Positions 45,080 to 53,393 of a stretch of 64,000 bases of DNA are shown here, piece by piece. The notes below the pieces were generated by a model that made no database searches, was not told the DNA's origin, and was given only the letters and a program-made list of their open reading frames with translations. The translations under genes were made by a program, and so were the position numbers. The stretch is from Halopenitus persicus (GTDB taxonomy: Archaea; Halobacteriota; Halobacteria; Halobacteriales; Haloferacaceae): the NCBI RefSeq assembly GCF_900107205.1, contig NZ_FNPC01000004.1, positions 1 to 64,000 on the forward strand, read 5' to 3'. Each line of letters starts with the position of its first letter. Position 1 is the stretch's first letter.

Positions 45080-45868
45080 ATGAAGGTGCTGGTAACCGTC
45101 AAGGAGGTGGCAGAAGTCGGCGACGACTTCGCGATCGAGGGGACCGAGATCGCCGAGAGCGACCTCGAGTACGACCTCAACGAGTGGGACGACTACGCGA
45201 TCGAGGCCGGCGTCCGGCTGGCCGAGGACGGGATCGCGGACGAGGTCGTCGCGCTCACGATCGGGCCCGAGCGGTCCGAGGAGACGATCCGGATGGCGCT
45301 CGCGAAGGGTGCCGACCGCGCCGTCCGCGTCTGGGACGACGCGATCGCGGACTCCTTCCTCGACGTCGACACCAAGGTCGACCTGCTCGAGGCGGTCGTC
45401 GACGAGGAGGAGCCCGACCTCGTGCTCACCGGCGTCCAGGCGGCCGACGACGCCTTCGGCGCCACCGGCGTCGCGCTCGCCGAGCGGATCGGCTTCGAAC
45501 ACGCCGCCGTCGTCAACGACCTCGAGCTCGACGCCGACGCCGGCGTCGCGAACGTTCGCCGCGAGCTCGAAGGCGGCGTGGAGGAGCTGACCGAGGTCGA
45601 CGTCCCGGCCGTCCTGACGGTTCAGACCGGACTCAACGAGCCCCGGTACGCGAGCCTCCGCGGGATCCGGCAGGCACAGCGCAAGGAGATCGCGACGAAG
45701 GACCTCGCCGACGTCGGGCTCTCGCCCGACGACGTCGAGGGCGCGTTGACCGTCACGAGCATGTACGAGCCGGAGAGCGAATCCGACGCGGAGATCATCG
45801 AGGGCGACGCCGACGAGGCCGCCGGTCGCCTTGCTGAGGTCCTGCGGGAGAAGGGGGTGGAGGCGTAA
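45080..45868 (+). CDS. etfB: Electron transfer flavoprotein beta subunit
   Basis: 262 residues: MKVLVTVKEVAEVGDDF, LNEWDDYAIEAGVRLAE, VLTGVQAADDAFGATGVALAERIGFEHAAVVNDLEL and VLTVQTGLNEPRYASLRGI are EtfB motifs with the AMP-binding site. Accepts electrons from acyl-CoA dehydrogenases with EtfA. Its stop overlaps the EtfA start by one base. Confidence 0.95.
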   Translation: MKVLVTVKEVAEVGDDFAIEGTEIAESDLEYDLNEWDDYAIEAGVRLAEDGIADEVVALTIGPERSEETIRMALAKGADRAVRVWDDAIADSFLDVDTKVDLLEAVVDEEEPDLVLTGVQAADDAFGATGVALAERIGFEHAAVVNDLELDADAGVANVRRELEGGVEELTEVDVPAVLTVQTGLNEPRYASLRGIRQAQRKEIATKDLADVGLSPDDVEGALTVTSMYEPESESDAEIIEGDADEAAGRLAEVLREKGVEA

Positions 45869-46827
45869 TGGCCGACCCCGCCGTCCTCGCCGTCGCCGAG
45901 CACCGTCGCGGCGAGCTGCGCGAGGTCTCCTTCGAGCTGCTCACGGCCGGCCGCGAGCTCGCCGACGCCATCGGGGGCGAACTCCACGTCGCGGTCGTTT
46001 CCGGGGACGTCGAGTCGCACGCCGACTCGCTGAACCGCGAGGGCGTCGACGCGATCCACACGGTCCCGGTCGGCGAGGAGTTCGACCACTCCGTCTACCA
46101 GGGTTCCGTCGAGGCGCTGGTGGACGCACACGACCCGACGACCGTCCTGCTTCCCAACTCGGTCAACGGGCTCGATTACGCGCCCGCGGTCGCCGAGAGC
46201 CTCGGGATCCCGCTCGTCACGGACGCGATCGACGTCGCCTACGACGACGCGCTGACCGTCACCCGCGAGCAGTACGGTTCGAAGGTCGAGACGACCCTCG
46301 CGGTCGAGGGCGACCGGTTCGCGCTCACGATCCGCGGCGGGGAGTGGCCGGCCGCGACGGGGACGGGCGAGGCGACCGTCGAATCGTTCGACGTCGACGT
46401 GGATCCGAGCGACTCGGGCGCCCGCGTGCAGGGGTACGAGGAGGTCGGCGGCGGCGACGTCGACATCGCGGACGCTGACGTGCTCGTGTCGGTCGGTCGC
46501 GGGATCGAGGAGGAGGAGAACCTCGAGTTGATCTTCGATCTCGCGGAGGCGATGGACGCGACGGTCTCGTCCTCGCGGCCGATCGTGGACAACGGGTGGC
46601 TGCCGAAGAACCGACAGGTCGGCCAGTCGGGGAAGGTCGTCACCCCGGACGTCTATCTCGCGATCGGGATCTCCGGGGCGGTCCAGCACGTCGCCGGGAT
46701 GAAAGGTTCCGAGACGATCATCGCGATCAACACGGACCCGAACGCGCCCATCTTCGACATCGCCGACTACGGCATCGTCGGCGACCTCTTCGACGTCGTT
46801 CCCGAGCTCATCGACGACTTCGAGTGA
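45868..46827 (+). CDS. etfA: Electron transfer flavoprotein alpha subunit
   Basis: 319 residues. The N-terminal domain (VLAVAEHRRGELREVSFELL) precedes the FAD-binding C-terminal domain with VLVSVGRGI, VSSSRPIVDNGWLPKNRQVGQSGKVV, YLAIGISGAVQHVAGMKGSETIIAINTDPNAPIFDIADYGIVGD. Partner of EtfB in the same operon. No Fe-S insert. The likely quinone-side partner is not adjacent; the Fe-S membrane protein at 410-2686 is a candidate. Confidence 0.96.
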   Translation: MADPAVLAVAEHRRGELREVSFELLTAGRELADAIGGELHVAVVSGDVESHADSLNREGVDAIHTVPVGEEFDHSVYQGSVEALVDAHDPTTVLLPNSVNGLDYAPAVAESLGIPLVTDAIDVAYDDALTVTREQYGSKVETTLAVEGDRFALTIRGGEWPAATGTGEATVESFDVDVDPSDSGARVQGYEEVGGGDVDIADADVLVSVGRGIEEEENLELIFDLAEAMDATVSSSRPIVDNGWLPKNRQVGQSGKVVTPDVYLAIGISGAVQHVAGMKGSETIIAINTDPNAPIFDIADYGIVGDLFDVVPELIDDFE

Positions 46828-46947
46828 GTCGTCGGCGGACGCTCGGCTCGCGGACCGTTCGTCGGGTTCTCCGAGTTCGGTCCCGGGTTCGATTCCGCTC
46901 CCCGTTGCGTCCGGAAACCACGTCGCCCTCCTCCCGATCGAGTTCGC

Positions 46948-47229
46948 TCATCGATAGGTGACTAAACTGTAGACGACGAACACGAATCCGAGCGCGGTGA
47001 GTCCGTTGTTGACGGTCAAAAGCGACGGCGTCGCCGTGAACTCCGTCAGGAACGCGCTGATGGAGGTCGCGACCGCCGCGGCGACGACGAGCGAGAAGCC
47101 GATCGACAGGTGGATCATCGCGTACCGTTCGGTCTGTCGGTACGCCTGGAGGGCGAGCGTAACCATCGTGAGGCCGGCGACGACGAGACCGAGGGTCACG
47201 AGCAGATAGAGACCCTCTACGAGTTCCAT
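46948..47229 (-). CDS. Small three-helix membrane protein (DUF7521-like)
   Basis: 93 residues with three hydrophobic helices: LYLLVTLGLVVAGLTMVTLAL, MIHLSIGFSLVVAAAVATSISAFL and NGLTALGFVFVVYSLV. Resembles haloarchaeal small membrane proteins that sit beside ArsR-type regulator genes; the DUF number is from memory. A TTTTATATC box (minus strand, 47252-47258) lies 26 nt before the ATG. Divergent from the winged-helix gene at 47391. Confidence 0.75.
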   Translation of the reverse strand: MELVEGLYLLVTLGLVVAGLTMVTLALQAYRQTERYAMIHLSIGFSLVVAAAVATSISAFLTEFTATPSLLTVNNGLTALGFVFVVYSLVTYR

Positions 47230-47251
47230 ACCGGCCCTGGAACCGGTCGGG

Positions 47252-47258
47252 ATATAAA
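47252..47258 (-). promoter_or_regulatory. TATA box of the small membrane protein gene
   Basis: TTTTATAT on the minus strand centred about 26 nt before ATG 47229; strong match for a leaderless promoter. Confidence 0.65.
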
Positions 47259-47326
47259 ACCCCGCACCGAGATATCAATGATGATAACGAGAACTCGGAC
47301 GATGGATTGCTCGAAACCGCCGTTTC

Positions 47327-47356
47327 GGAGCGCTCCTCCGGAGGAAAGGGTATATA
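47327..47356 (+). promoter_or_regulatory. Palindrome GGAGCGCTCC and TATATA box of winged-helix gene
   Basis: The perfect palindrome GGAGCGCTCC (47327-47336) lies 14 bp upstream of TATATA (47351-47356). The predicted transcript start is near 47380, so the mRNA would have about a 10-nt leader before ATG 47391. Confidence 0.5.
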
Positions 47357-47390
47357 CCGTCCGGGGTCCAGAATCAAGACGAAGAATCGG

Positions 47391-47726
47391 ATGTCGGGGG
47401 AAGACTTGATCGAGGTGCTCGGGAACAAGTACAACACGGAGATCCTCGCGGCCGCCGACGACCCGAAGTCGGCCCAGGAGCTCAGCGACGAGCTCGACGT
47501 GCCGATCGCGACCTGCTACCGCCGGATCGACGAACTGGAGGAGGCGGACCTGATCGAGCTACACGACCGCCCGCTCTCGGACGACCACCGGCGGGTGAAG
47601 GTCTACCGACGGCGGGTCGACAGCGTCGCCGTCGAGTTTCACGACGGCGTCTCGATCGAGCTCACCGAGCGGACCAGCGCCGCGAACCGGCTCGACGAGG
47701 TCTGGCGGAACCTCTCGAACGCGTAG
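47391..47726 (+). CDS. ArsR-type winged-helix regulator
   Basis: 111 residues. EDLIEVLGNKYNTEILAAADDPKSAQELSDELDVPIATCYRRIDELEEADLIEL is a winged helix with recognition helix PIATCYRRIDEL, followed by a wing (RRVKVYRRRVDSVAVEFHDGVSIELTERTS). No metal-binding cysteine pair. Divergent from a small membrane protein gene, a pairing repeated in haloarchaeal genomes, suggesting that the membrane protein is target or partner. Starts in the track before this ATG cross the TATATA box and are rejected. Confidence 0.82.
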   Translation: MSGEDLIEVLGNKYNTEILAAADDPKSAQELSDELDVPIATCYRRIDELEEADLIELHDRPLSDDHRRVKVYRRRVDSVAVEFHDGVSIELTERTSAANRLDEVWRNLSNA

Positions 47727-47780
47727 GCGCCCGACGACCCGGACGCGCTCGGGAACCCACCTGCTCGGGAACCCGCGCGC

Positions 47781-48506
47781 TCAGAAGGGGGATTCCGACC
47801 GTTCCATCATCGCGAACCCGCCGGCCTGGTCGTGGACGGTGAGCCCCCCCGTCCCGATCTCGAGCGGGAAGATGTCGGTGTCGATGTCCTGTTTGCGCAT
47901 CTTGGCGACCCAGACGTACCGGTTGACCCCCGATTCGGTCGGCGTCTGGATCAGATAGACGTTTCCGTCAGTCAGGAAGTTCTCCAGTCCGATCTCCGTG
48001 TCGGGGAAGACCGCGCCCTGCTCGTTGATCAGAAGCGAGGTCAGCCCGCTCTCCTTGAGGATGTCGGAGAACTTCAGCAGGGAGGTGCGCTTCTCGTGTT
48101 CGTCCTCGAAGAAGAGCTGAAACATCGACAGCGAGTCGAGCACGAGCCGGTCGAACTCGCCCTCGGAGACCGTCTCCAGGAGCCGGTCGATCGTTTCGGT
48201 GAAGTCCTCGATACGGAGCATCTCCCGTTTGTCGAGGATGACGATCTCGCCGTCGTCGACGAGGTCGCCGAACTCCTCGAACCCGATCGACTCGGCGGCC
48301 TCCCGGATGTCCGACTCGTTCTCCTCGAAGGAGACGTACACGCCCCGGTCGCCGTGTTCGGTCGCCCCGGTGTAGAGGTACTGAATGCCGAAGATGCTCT
48401 TCCCGGTTCCCGGATTCCCGGAGACGAGCACCGTCGACTGCGCGGTGATCCCGCCGCCGAGGATGGAGTCCAGACCGTCGACGCCGGTCGAGACGAGGTG
48501 TGACAT
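47781..48506 (-). CDS. KaiC-like RadA-superfamily ATPase
   Basis: 241 residues. MSHLVSTGVDGLDSILGGGITAQSTVLVSGNPGTGKSIFGIQ contains the Walker A. VYVSFEENESDIREAAESIGF, Walker B region FDRLVLDSLSMFQLFF and VAKMRKQDIDTDIFPLEIG follow. Single KaiC domain. Such proteins in archaea are proposed to act in signalling, motility or DNA-related control; ArlH is a relative. No operon partner. TATA box (GACTTTATCC, minus, 48533-48538) 29 nt upstream. Confidence 0.88.
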   Translation of the reverse strand: MSHLVSTGVDGLDSILGGGITAQSTVLVSGNPGTGKSIFGIQYLYTGATEHGDRGVYVSFEENESDIREAAESIGFEEFGDLVDDGEIVILDKREMLRIEDFTETIDRLLETVSEGEFDRLVLDSLSMFQLFFEDEHEKRTSLLKFSDILKESGLTSLLINEQGAVFPDTEIGLENFLTDGNVYLIQTPTESGVNRYVWVAKMRKQDIDTDIFPLEIGTGGLTVHDQAGGFAMMERSESPF

Positions 48507-48673
48507 ACTGTCCCCATCTCCGGCAGCGATGGATAAAGTCCTCCCGGTCGAACCGGACGCGGAGCGCCGCGTATGGACGATGGCGCCGGCTTCCGGGAGG
48601 CGGTACCGCGTGTGGACGACGTCGGACGCGGAGTCGATGAGGTCGCTACGAGCACGGGCGGCCACGACAACCC

Positions 48674-48679
48674 CTATAC
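48674..48679 (+). promoter_or_regulatory. TATA box of RIO1 gene
   Basis: CTATAC centred 28 nt before ATG 48705. Confidence 0.5.
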
Positions 48680-48704
48680 GTGTCCGTCCCGAAGTTCCCG
48701 GAAG

Positions 48705-49706
48705 ATGACCGAGGAGTTCGACCTGCTCGAGTCCGACGGATCGCCGGGCGACGAGTGGGAGGAACTCGACGTCTCCGACACCGAGGCCGACAGGATCGCC
48801 CGCCGGCAGGACCGGGAGTTCAACGAGTTCCGCAAGCGGCTGAAGGACGCCGACCAGTTCAAACTCGACGGGTCCGTCTTCGACGACGCCACGCTCGCGG
48901 CGCTCTACAAGCTCGTCCAGGACGGCTACATCACCGCCTTCGGCGGTCCGGTCTCGACCGGCAAGGAGGCCAACGTCTTCGAGGCGTTCGGCGAGGACGA
49001 AAGCCAGGAGGTCGCCGTGAAGATCTACCGGATCAACTCCTCGAACTTCACCCAGATGCGCGAGTACCTCGAGGGCGACCCGCGGTTCGAGGGCATCGCA
49101 TCGGACAAGAAGGCGACCGTGCTGGCCTGGACGAAAAAGGAGTTCGCCAACCTCCGTCGGGCGCAGGCCGCCGGCGTACGGGTCCCCGAGCCGATCGCCG
49201 TCCAGCGGAACGCGCTCGTGATGGAGCTCGTGGGCCACGCCGACGACCGCGCGCGGCGGCTCTCGGAGGTCACCGTCGAGAACCCCGAGACGGCATACGA
49301 GGTCGTCCGGGAGTACATGCGCCGGCTCTACCGGGTCGGGCTGATCCACGGCGACCTCTCTGAGTACAACCTGATAATCCACGACGGGGAGCTCGTCGTG
49401 ATCGATCTGGGACAGGCCGCCACCGTCCACCACCCGAACGCGCGGACGTTCCTCGAGCGGGACTGCCGGAACGTCGCCGCCTTCTTCTCCAGGCAGGGCA
49501 TCGACGTCGATCCCGACGACCTCTGGGATCACGTCACCGAACCGGAGCCCGAACCGGGGTCCGTCCGGGAGGAGGGCTCCTCCGGAGGTCCGGACGATGA
49601 CCCGACCGACGCCGCGGACGGCTCGACGGATGCCGCGGACGGCTCGACCGACGTCGACTCGAGGGGCGCCGGCCCGCTCGAGAACGATCCGATCGTCGAC
49701 CCGTAG
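48705..49706 (+). CDS. rio1: RIO1-type serine kinase / ribosome biogenesis ATPase
   Basis: 333 residues. RIO1 core: FGGPVSTGKEANVFEAFG (ATP-binding flexible loop), EVAVKIYRINSSNFTQM (catalytic Lys), RAQAAGVRVPEPIAVQRNALVMELVG (hinge), IHGDLSEYNLIIHDGELVVIDLGQA (catalytic Asp and metal Asp). The protein acts in 40S/30S subunit maturation. The last 60 residues are an acidic tail with two copies of DAADGST, encoded by a 21-bp repeat, and vary freely in this family. Confidence 0.93.
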   Translation: MTEEFDLLESDGSPGDEWEELDVSDTEADRIARRQDREFNEFRKRLKDADQFKLDGSVFDDATLAALYKLVQDGYITAFGGPVSTGKEANVFEAFGEDESQEVAVKIYRINSSNFTQMREYLEGDPRFEGIASDKKATVLAWTKKEFANLRRAQAAGVRVPEPIAVQRNALVMELVGHADDRARRLSEVTVENPETAYEVVREYMRRLYRVGLIHGDLSEYNLIIHDGELVVIDLGQAATVHHPNARTFLERDCRNVAAFFSRQGIDVDPDDLWDHVTEPEPEPGSVREEGSSGGPDDDPTDAADGSTDAADGSTDVDSRGAGPLENDPIVDP

Positions 49707-49708
49707 CC

Positions 49709-49762
49709 CCGTCACGGAACGCGGCGCCGTCACGGAACGCGGTGCCGTCACGGAACGCTTTT
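49709..49762. repeat. 18-bp tandem repeat, 3 copies
   Basis: ccgtcacggaacgcgg(c/t)g is repeated three times, starting right after the RIO1 stop codon; the third copy grades into TTTTC, the likely promoter of the next gene. Confidence 0.93.
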
Positions 49763-49785
49763 CGCCGGGCGCACGAAGGAACGGT

Positions 49786-50091
49786 ATGGCGCTGGCACCG
49801 ATCGTCGCGGGATCCGGACTGTTGCTCGCGGCCGCGGCAGCGATCGCGGTCTACTGGGACGCCGACCGGCTCGGACTCGCACGGGCTCCGCTGTGGGCGG
49901 CGTTCGTCTTCCTCACCGTCGCGGTCGGGCTGACGCTGCCCGTCGTCGTTCCGACGGTTCCGATCGCCGGCACGCTCGTCATTCTGATTATGGGGCCCGC
50001 GATCTACGCCTTCGAGCGCGACGACGCGCTTCACGGCACCGAGGCCGACCCCGCCTCGCTGCCCGACGACCCCGGCGACGAGGAAAACTGA
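49786..50091 (+). CDS. Small three-helix membrane protein, unknown
   Basis: 101 residues with hydrophobic stretches GSGLLLAAAAAIAVYW, LWAAFVFLTVAVGLTLPVVVPTV and GTLVILIMGPAIYAF, then an acidic tail DDALHGTEADPASLPDDPGDEE. No family recognised. Convergent with larE. Confidence 0.7.
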   Translation: MALAPIVAGSGLLLAAAAAIAVYWDADRLGLARAPLWAAFVFLTVAVGLTLPVVVPTVPIAGTLVILIMGPAIYAFERDDALHGTEADPASLPDDPGDEEN

Positions 50092-50142
50092 CCGCGCGCC
50101 CCGTCCCTCGTGAACCGATCGAACCAACCTTGACGGCAACCG

Positions 50143-51204
50143 TTACCGTCCGGCGCGCGGATACTCGCGCCCGATATCGAGCGCCTGCTCGGCCGTTTCG
50201 TCCGATTCGGTTTCGTCCCGCTCGTCGTCCCGATCGGCACTTCCATCGGTTCCGTCGTCAGCACCGCCCTCGTCGTCAGCATCGGCTCCGTCGTCGGCAC
50301 CGTCCTCGTCGGGACTCACGCTTCCGGTTCGGTACCCCTCCAGATCGAGCGTGACGTGGTCGAAGCCGATCTCCCGAAGGCGGTCGGCGACCGCGTCGGC
50401 GAATTCTGGATCGAGCGCGTCCGCGAGCTCCTCGGGGGCGACCTCGATGCGGGCCAGCCCGTCGTGGTCGCGGACGCGGAACTGGCTGAACCCGCGATCG
50501 CGAAGCACCCGCTCGGCCCGCTCGACCCGCGTCAGTCGCTCCTCCGTCACCTCGAGGCCGGTGGGGATCCGCGAGGAGAGACACGCCATCGAGGGTTTGT
50601 CGGCCACCGACAGGCCGTAGGCGTCGGCGATCTTCCGGACCTCCGATTTGTCGATGTCGTGGGTCAAAAGCGGCGACCGAACCGATAGCTCCTCGACGGC
50701 TCGGAGGCCGGGACGGTGTCCCTCGCCCGGGTCGGAGGCGTTCGTGCCGTCACAGACCGTCTCGATGCCCATCTCGGCGGCCGTCTCGTACATCCGGCCG
50801 AGCCGCATCGTTCGGCAGTGGTAGCATCTGTCCCCGTCGTTGGCGACGAACGCCGGGTCCGCGAGCTCCGAGAACTCGACGACCTCGTGACGGATCCCGA
50901 TCTCCTCGGCGACCCGGACCGCGTCGTCCAGCTCGGCGGCCGGCAGCGTCTCGCTCTTTGCGGTACAGGCCACGGCGTCGTCGCCGAGCGCGTCGTGGGC
51001 AAGTGCCGCGACGACCGAGGAGTCGACGCCGCCGGAGAAGGCGATCACGGCGCCGTCGAGGGCGGCGAGCGACTCGCGGACGAGATCGGCCTTTCGGGCG
51101 ATCGGGGTCGAGAGCGCGTCGCGATCGAGGCCGTCGGTCGTCGCGCCGGTCGTCGACCGGGACGATCCCTCCCGTGAGCCGGGCGTGTCCGTGGCCGGAT
51201 CCAT
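50143..51204 (-). CDS. larE: LarE-type ATP-dependent sacrificial sulfur transferase
   Basis: 353 residues. The PP-loop ATP site is GAVIAFSGGVDSSVVAALAHDAL. ETLPAAELDDAVRVAEEIGIRHEVVEF, DRCYHCRTMRLGRM, CDGTNASDPGEGHRPGLRAVEELSVRSPL and KPSMACLSSRIPTGLEVTEERL match LarE, with the sulfur-donating Cys in ACLSSRIP. LarE thiolates the P2CMN precursor of the nickel-pincer cofactor of lactate racemase. LarB and LarC are not in this window. The last 65 residues are a low-complexity acidic tail. Confidence 0.92.
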   Translation of the reverse strand: MDPATDTPGSREGSSRSTTGATTDGLDRDALSTPIARKADLVRESLAALDGAVIAFSGGVDSSVVAALAHDALGDDAVACTAKSETLPAAELDDAVRVAEEIGIRHEVVEFSELADPAFVANDGDRCYHCRTMRLGRMYETAAEMGIETVCDGTNASDPGEGHRPGLRAVEELSVRSPLLTHDIDKSEVRKIADAYGLSVADKPSMACLSSRIPTGLEVTEERLTRVERAERVLRDRGFSQFRVRDHDGLARIEVAPEELADALDPEFADAVADRLREIGFDHVTLDLEGYRTGSVSPDEDGADDGADADDEGGADDGTDGSADRDDERDETESDETAEQALDIGREYPRAGR

Positions 51205-51350
51205 ACCGGCGCTGGGTGCCGCGTGGAAAAAAGGGCGTCGTCACTCCCGGGGCGTTCCGGACGCGGTCGTCGTCGCGGTCGTCGCGGCCGTCGTGGCGGT
51301 CGGTCGCCGACCCGCATCCTTTTGCCCGTTCCCGCGATATCCCGGAGTGA

Positions 51351-53393
51351 ATGGAGCTGGAGGCGATCCCCGGCGTCGGCGCGAAGACGGCCGACGCCCT
51401 TCGGGAACTCGATGATCCGGAGGCGGCGCTGCGGACCGGCGACGTCGCCGCCATCGCGCGGGCGCCGGGCGTGACCCACGGGCGCGCCGTGCAGATCGCC
51501 CGCGGGGCGATCCGGAGCCGGCACGACGACGACGGTCGCGTGTTGGCCACCGATCGAGCCCGCGAGATCCACCGCGACGCGGTCGGCCTCCTGCAGGACC
51601 GGACGGTCACCGACTACGCGGCCCAGCGGCTCGAGACCTTCTACCCGTCGGCGTCGCGGTCCCGGATCGAGTCGGTGCAGTCGACCGTCTCGGCGGCGAT
51701 GGAGCGCGACCCGGACCCCGAGACCCTCGAGGCGCTCGCGGACGTCGAGCCGCTCTCGTCGCCGCCGACGGTTCGAGTCCGCGAGCGCTGTCTCGCCACG
51801 GCCGACGCGGAGCGATACGCCGCGGCCGAGGACGCGGTTCCCGAGCTCTCGGTGGAGATCGCGGAGGACGGCCGCGACCTCGCGGAGCTGGCCCGGTCGT
51901 ATGCGACGGTCGTCGTCCTCGACGAGTCGTTCGCGGGGATCGACGTCGAAGGGGATGTGCGCGTTCGGCCGGACGCCCTCGAGACGCCGGCCGAGACCGT
52001 CCCGGAGCGCCTCCTCGCGTTCTTCGCCGCGAACCGCGACCGGCTGCTCGCCGCCGCGGACGTCCACGAGGCGGCCGGGATGGAGCCCGCCTGCGATCTC
52101 GACGGGCTCCGGGACGCGCTCTCGCGGCTCGACGACGACGGTACCGTGATCGGCGACGACGAACACGAGCGCCTGGCGGTCGCGGTCGAGGATCTCGACG
52201 CGGCGGTCGGCACCGCGGAGTCGGTCGCCAACGACCACCTCCGGGACGCCATCCGCGAGCGGGACGTGACGATCGAGGGACAGGACTTCCTCTCGCTCGT
52301 CGAGCAGGGCGCCCGCGTCGACTCGCTGCTCTCGCGGGAGCTCTCCGACGAGTACGACACGGCCCTCGAGGCGGCCACCGAGCACGTGGTCGAGAGCCTC
52401 CGACTGGACCCCGGCGAGGCGGAGATCGCCGACCGGATCTTCCGCGGCGATCCCACGTTCCCGGTCGAACACGACGAGGCGGCCGTCTCCAGGCTCCGCA
52501 CGGAGCTGACGGCGGCCCGCGACCAGCGCGCGGCGGAGCTCAAGGAAACGCTCGCGGCGGATCTCGCCGACCTCCGCGAGCCCGCCGCGGACCTCGTCCA
52601 CGACGCGCTCGAGCGCGACGTCGAGCTGGCGATCGCCCGGTTCGCGGCCGACTTCGAGTGCACGCTGCCGACGTTCGTCGACGGCGACGATGATGCCTCC
52701 GCGGACGACGGCGAGGGGGGCCAAACGGACGACGTCGGTGAGGACTTCGGGGACGGCGGGTTCGCGATCGTCGGCGGCCGGTCGCCGCTTTTGGACGTCG
52801 ACTTCGCCGACGTCGAGCCGGTCGATTACGCGGTCGACGGGGCGACCCTGCTGTCCGGCGTCAACTCCGGCGGAAAGACGTCGACGCTCGATCTGGTCGC
52901 GCTCGTGGCGATCCTCGCCCAGATGGGGATGCCGGTCCCGGCCGAGCGGGTTCGTCTCGAGCGGTTCGAGGAGATCCACTACTACGCGAAGTCGCAGGGG
53001 ACCCTCGACGCCGGCGCCTTCGAGGCCACCCTCCGGGAGTTCGGCGACCTCGTGGCGGGGGCCAGCGGCCGGCTCGTGTTGGTCGACGAGCTCGAGTCGA
53101 TCACCGAGCCCGGCGCCTCCGCGAAGATCATCGCCGGCATCCTCGAGGCGCTCGAGGGACAGGACGCCACCGGCGTGTTCGTCTCCCACCTCGCCAGGGA
53201 GATCCGCGACGCCGCCGACTTCGACGTCGCCGTCGACGGCATCGAGGCGGTCGGGCTCGTCGACGGCGAGCTCCGGGTGAACCGCTCGCCGCAGAAGGAC
53301 CATCTCGCCAGATCCACGCCCGAGCTCATCGTCGAGAAGCTCGCCGACGAGCGCGGCGGGGAGTTCTACGACGACCTGTTGGAGAAGTTCTGA
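51351..53393 (+). CDS. MutS-related ATPase with N-terminal helix-hairpin-helix
   Basis: 680 residues. An N-terminal HhH repeat pair (MELEAIPGVGAKTADALREL, ARAPGVTHGRAVQIARG) precedes a long MutS-type core with helical arms. The ATPase includes GATLLSGVNSGGKTSTLDLVALVAILAQMGMPVPA (Walker A) and RLVLVDELESITEPGASAKIIAGIL (Walker B), then TGVFVSHLAREI. The MutS N-terminal mismatch-recognition domain and the MutS2 Smr domain are absent. Such MutS-like proteins, related to archaeal MutS5/MutS-II, probably act in recombination. Next gene overlaps its stop by one base. Confidence 0.88.
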   Translation: MELEAIPGVGAKTADALRELDDPEAALRTGDVAAIARAPGVTHGRAVQIARGAIRSRHDDDGRVLATDRAREIHRDAVGLLQDRTVTDYAAQRLETFYPSASRSRIESVQSTVSAAMERDPDPETLEALADVEPLSSPPTVRVRERCLATADAERYAAAEDAVPELSVEIAEDGRDLAELARSYATVVVLDESFAGIDVEGDVRVRPDALETPAETVPERLLAFFAANRDRLLAAADVHEAAGMEPACDLDGLRDALSRLDDDGTVIGDDEHERLAVAVEDLDAAVGTAESVANDHLRDAIRERDVTIEGQDFLSLVEQGARVDSLLSRELSDEYDTALEAATEHVVESLRLDPGEAEIADRIFRGDPTFPVEHDEAAVSRLRTELTAARDQRAAELKETLAADLADLREPAADLVHDALERDVELAIARFAADFECTLPTFVDGDDDASADDGEGGQTDDVGEDFGDGGFAIVGGRSPLLDVDFADVEPVDYAVDGATLLSGVNSGGKTSTLDLVALVAILAQMGMPVPAERVRLERFEEIHYYAKSQGTLDAGAFEATLREFGDLVAGASGRLVLVDELESITEPGASAKIIAGILEALEGQDATGVFVSHLAREIRDAADFDVAVDGIEAVGLVDGELRVNRSPQKDHLARSTPELIVEKLADERGGEFYDDLLEKF

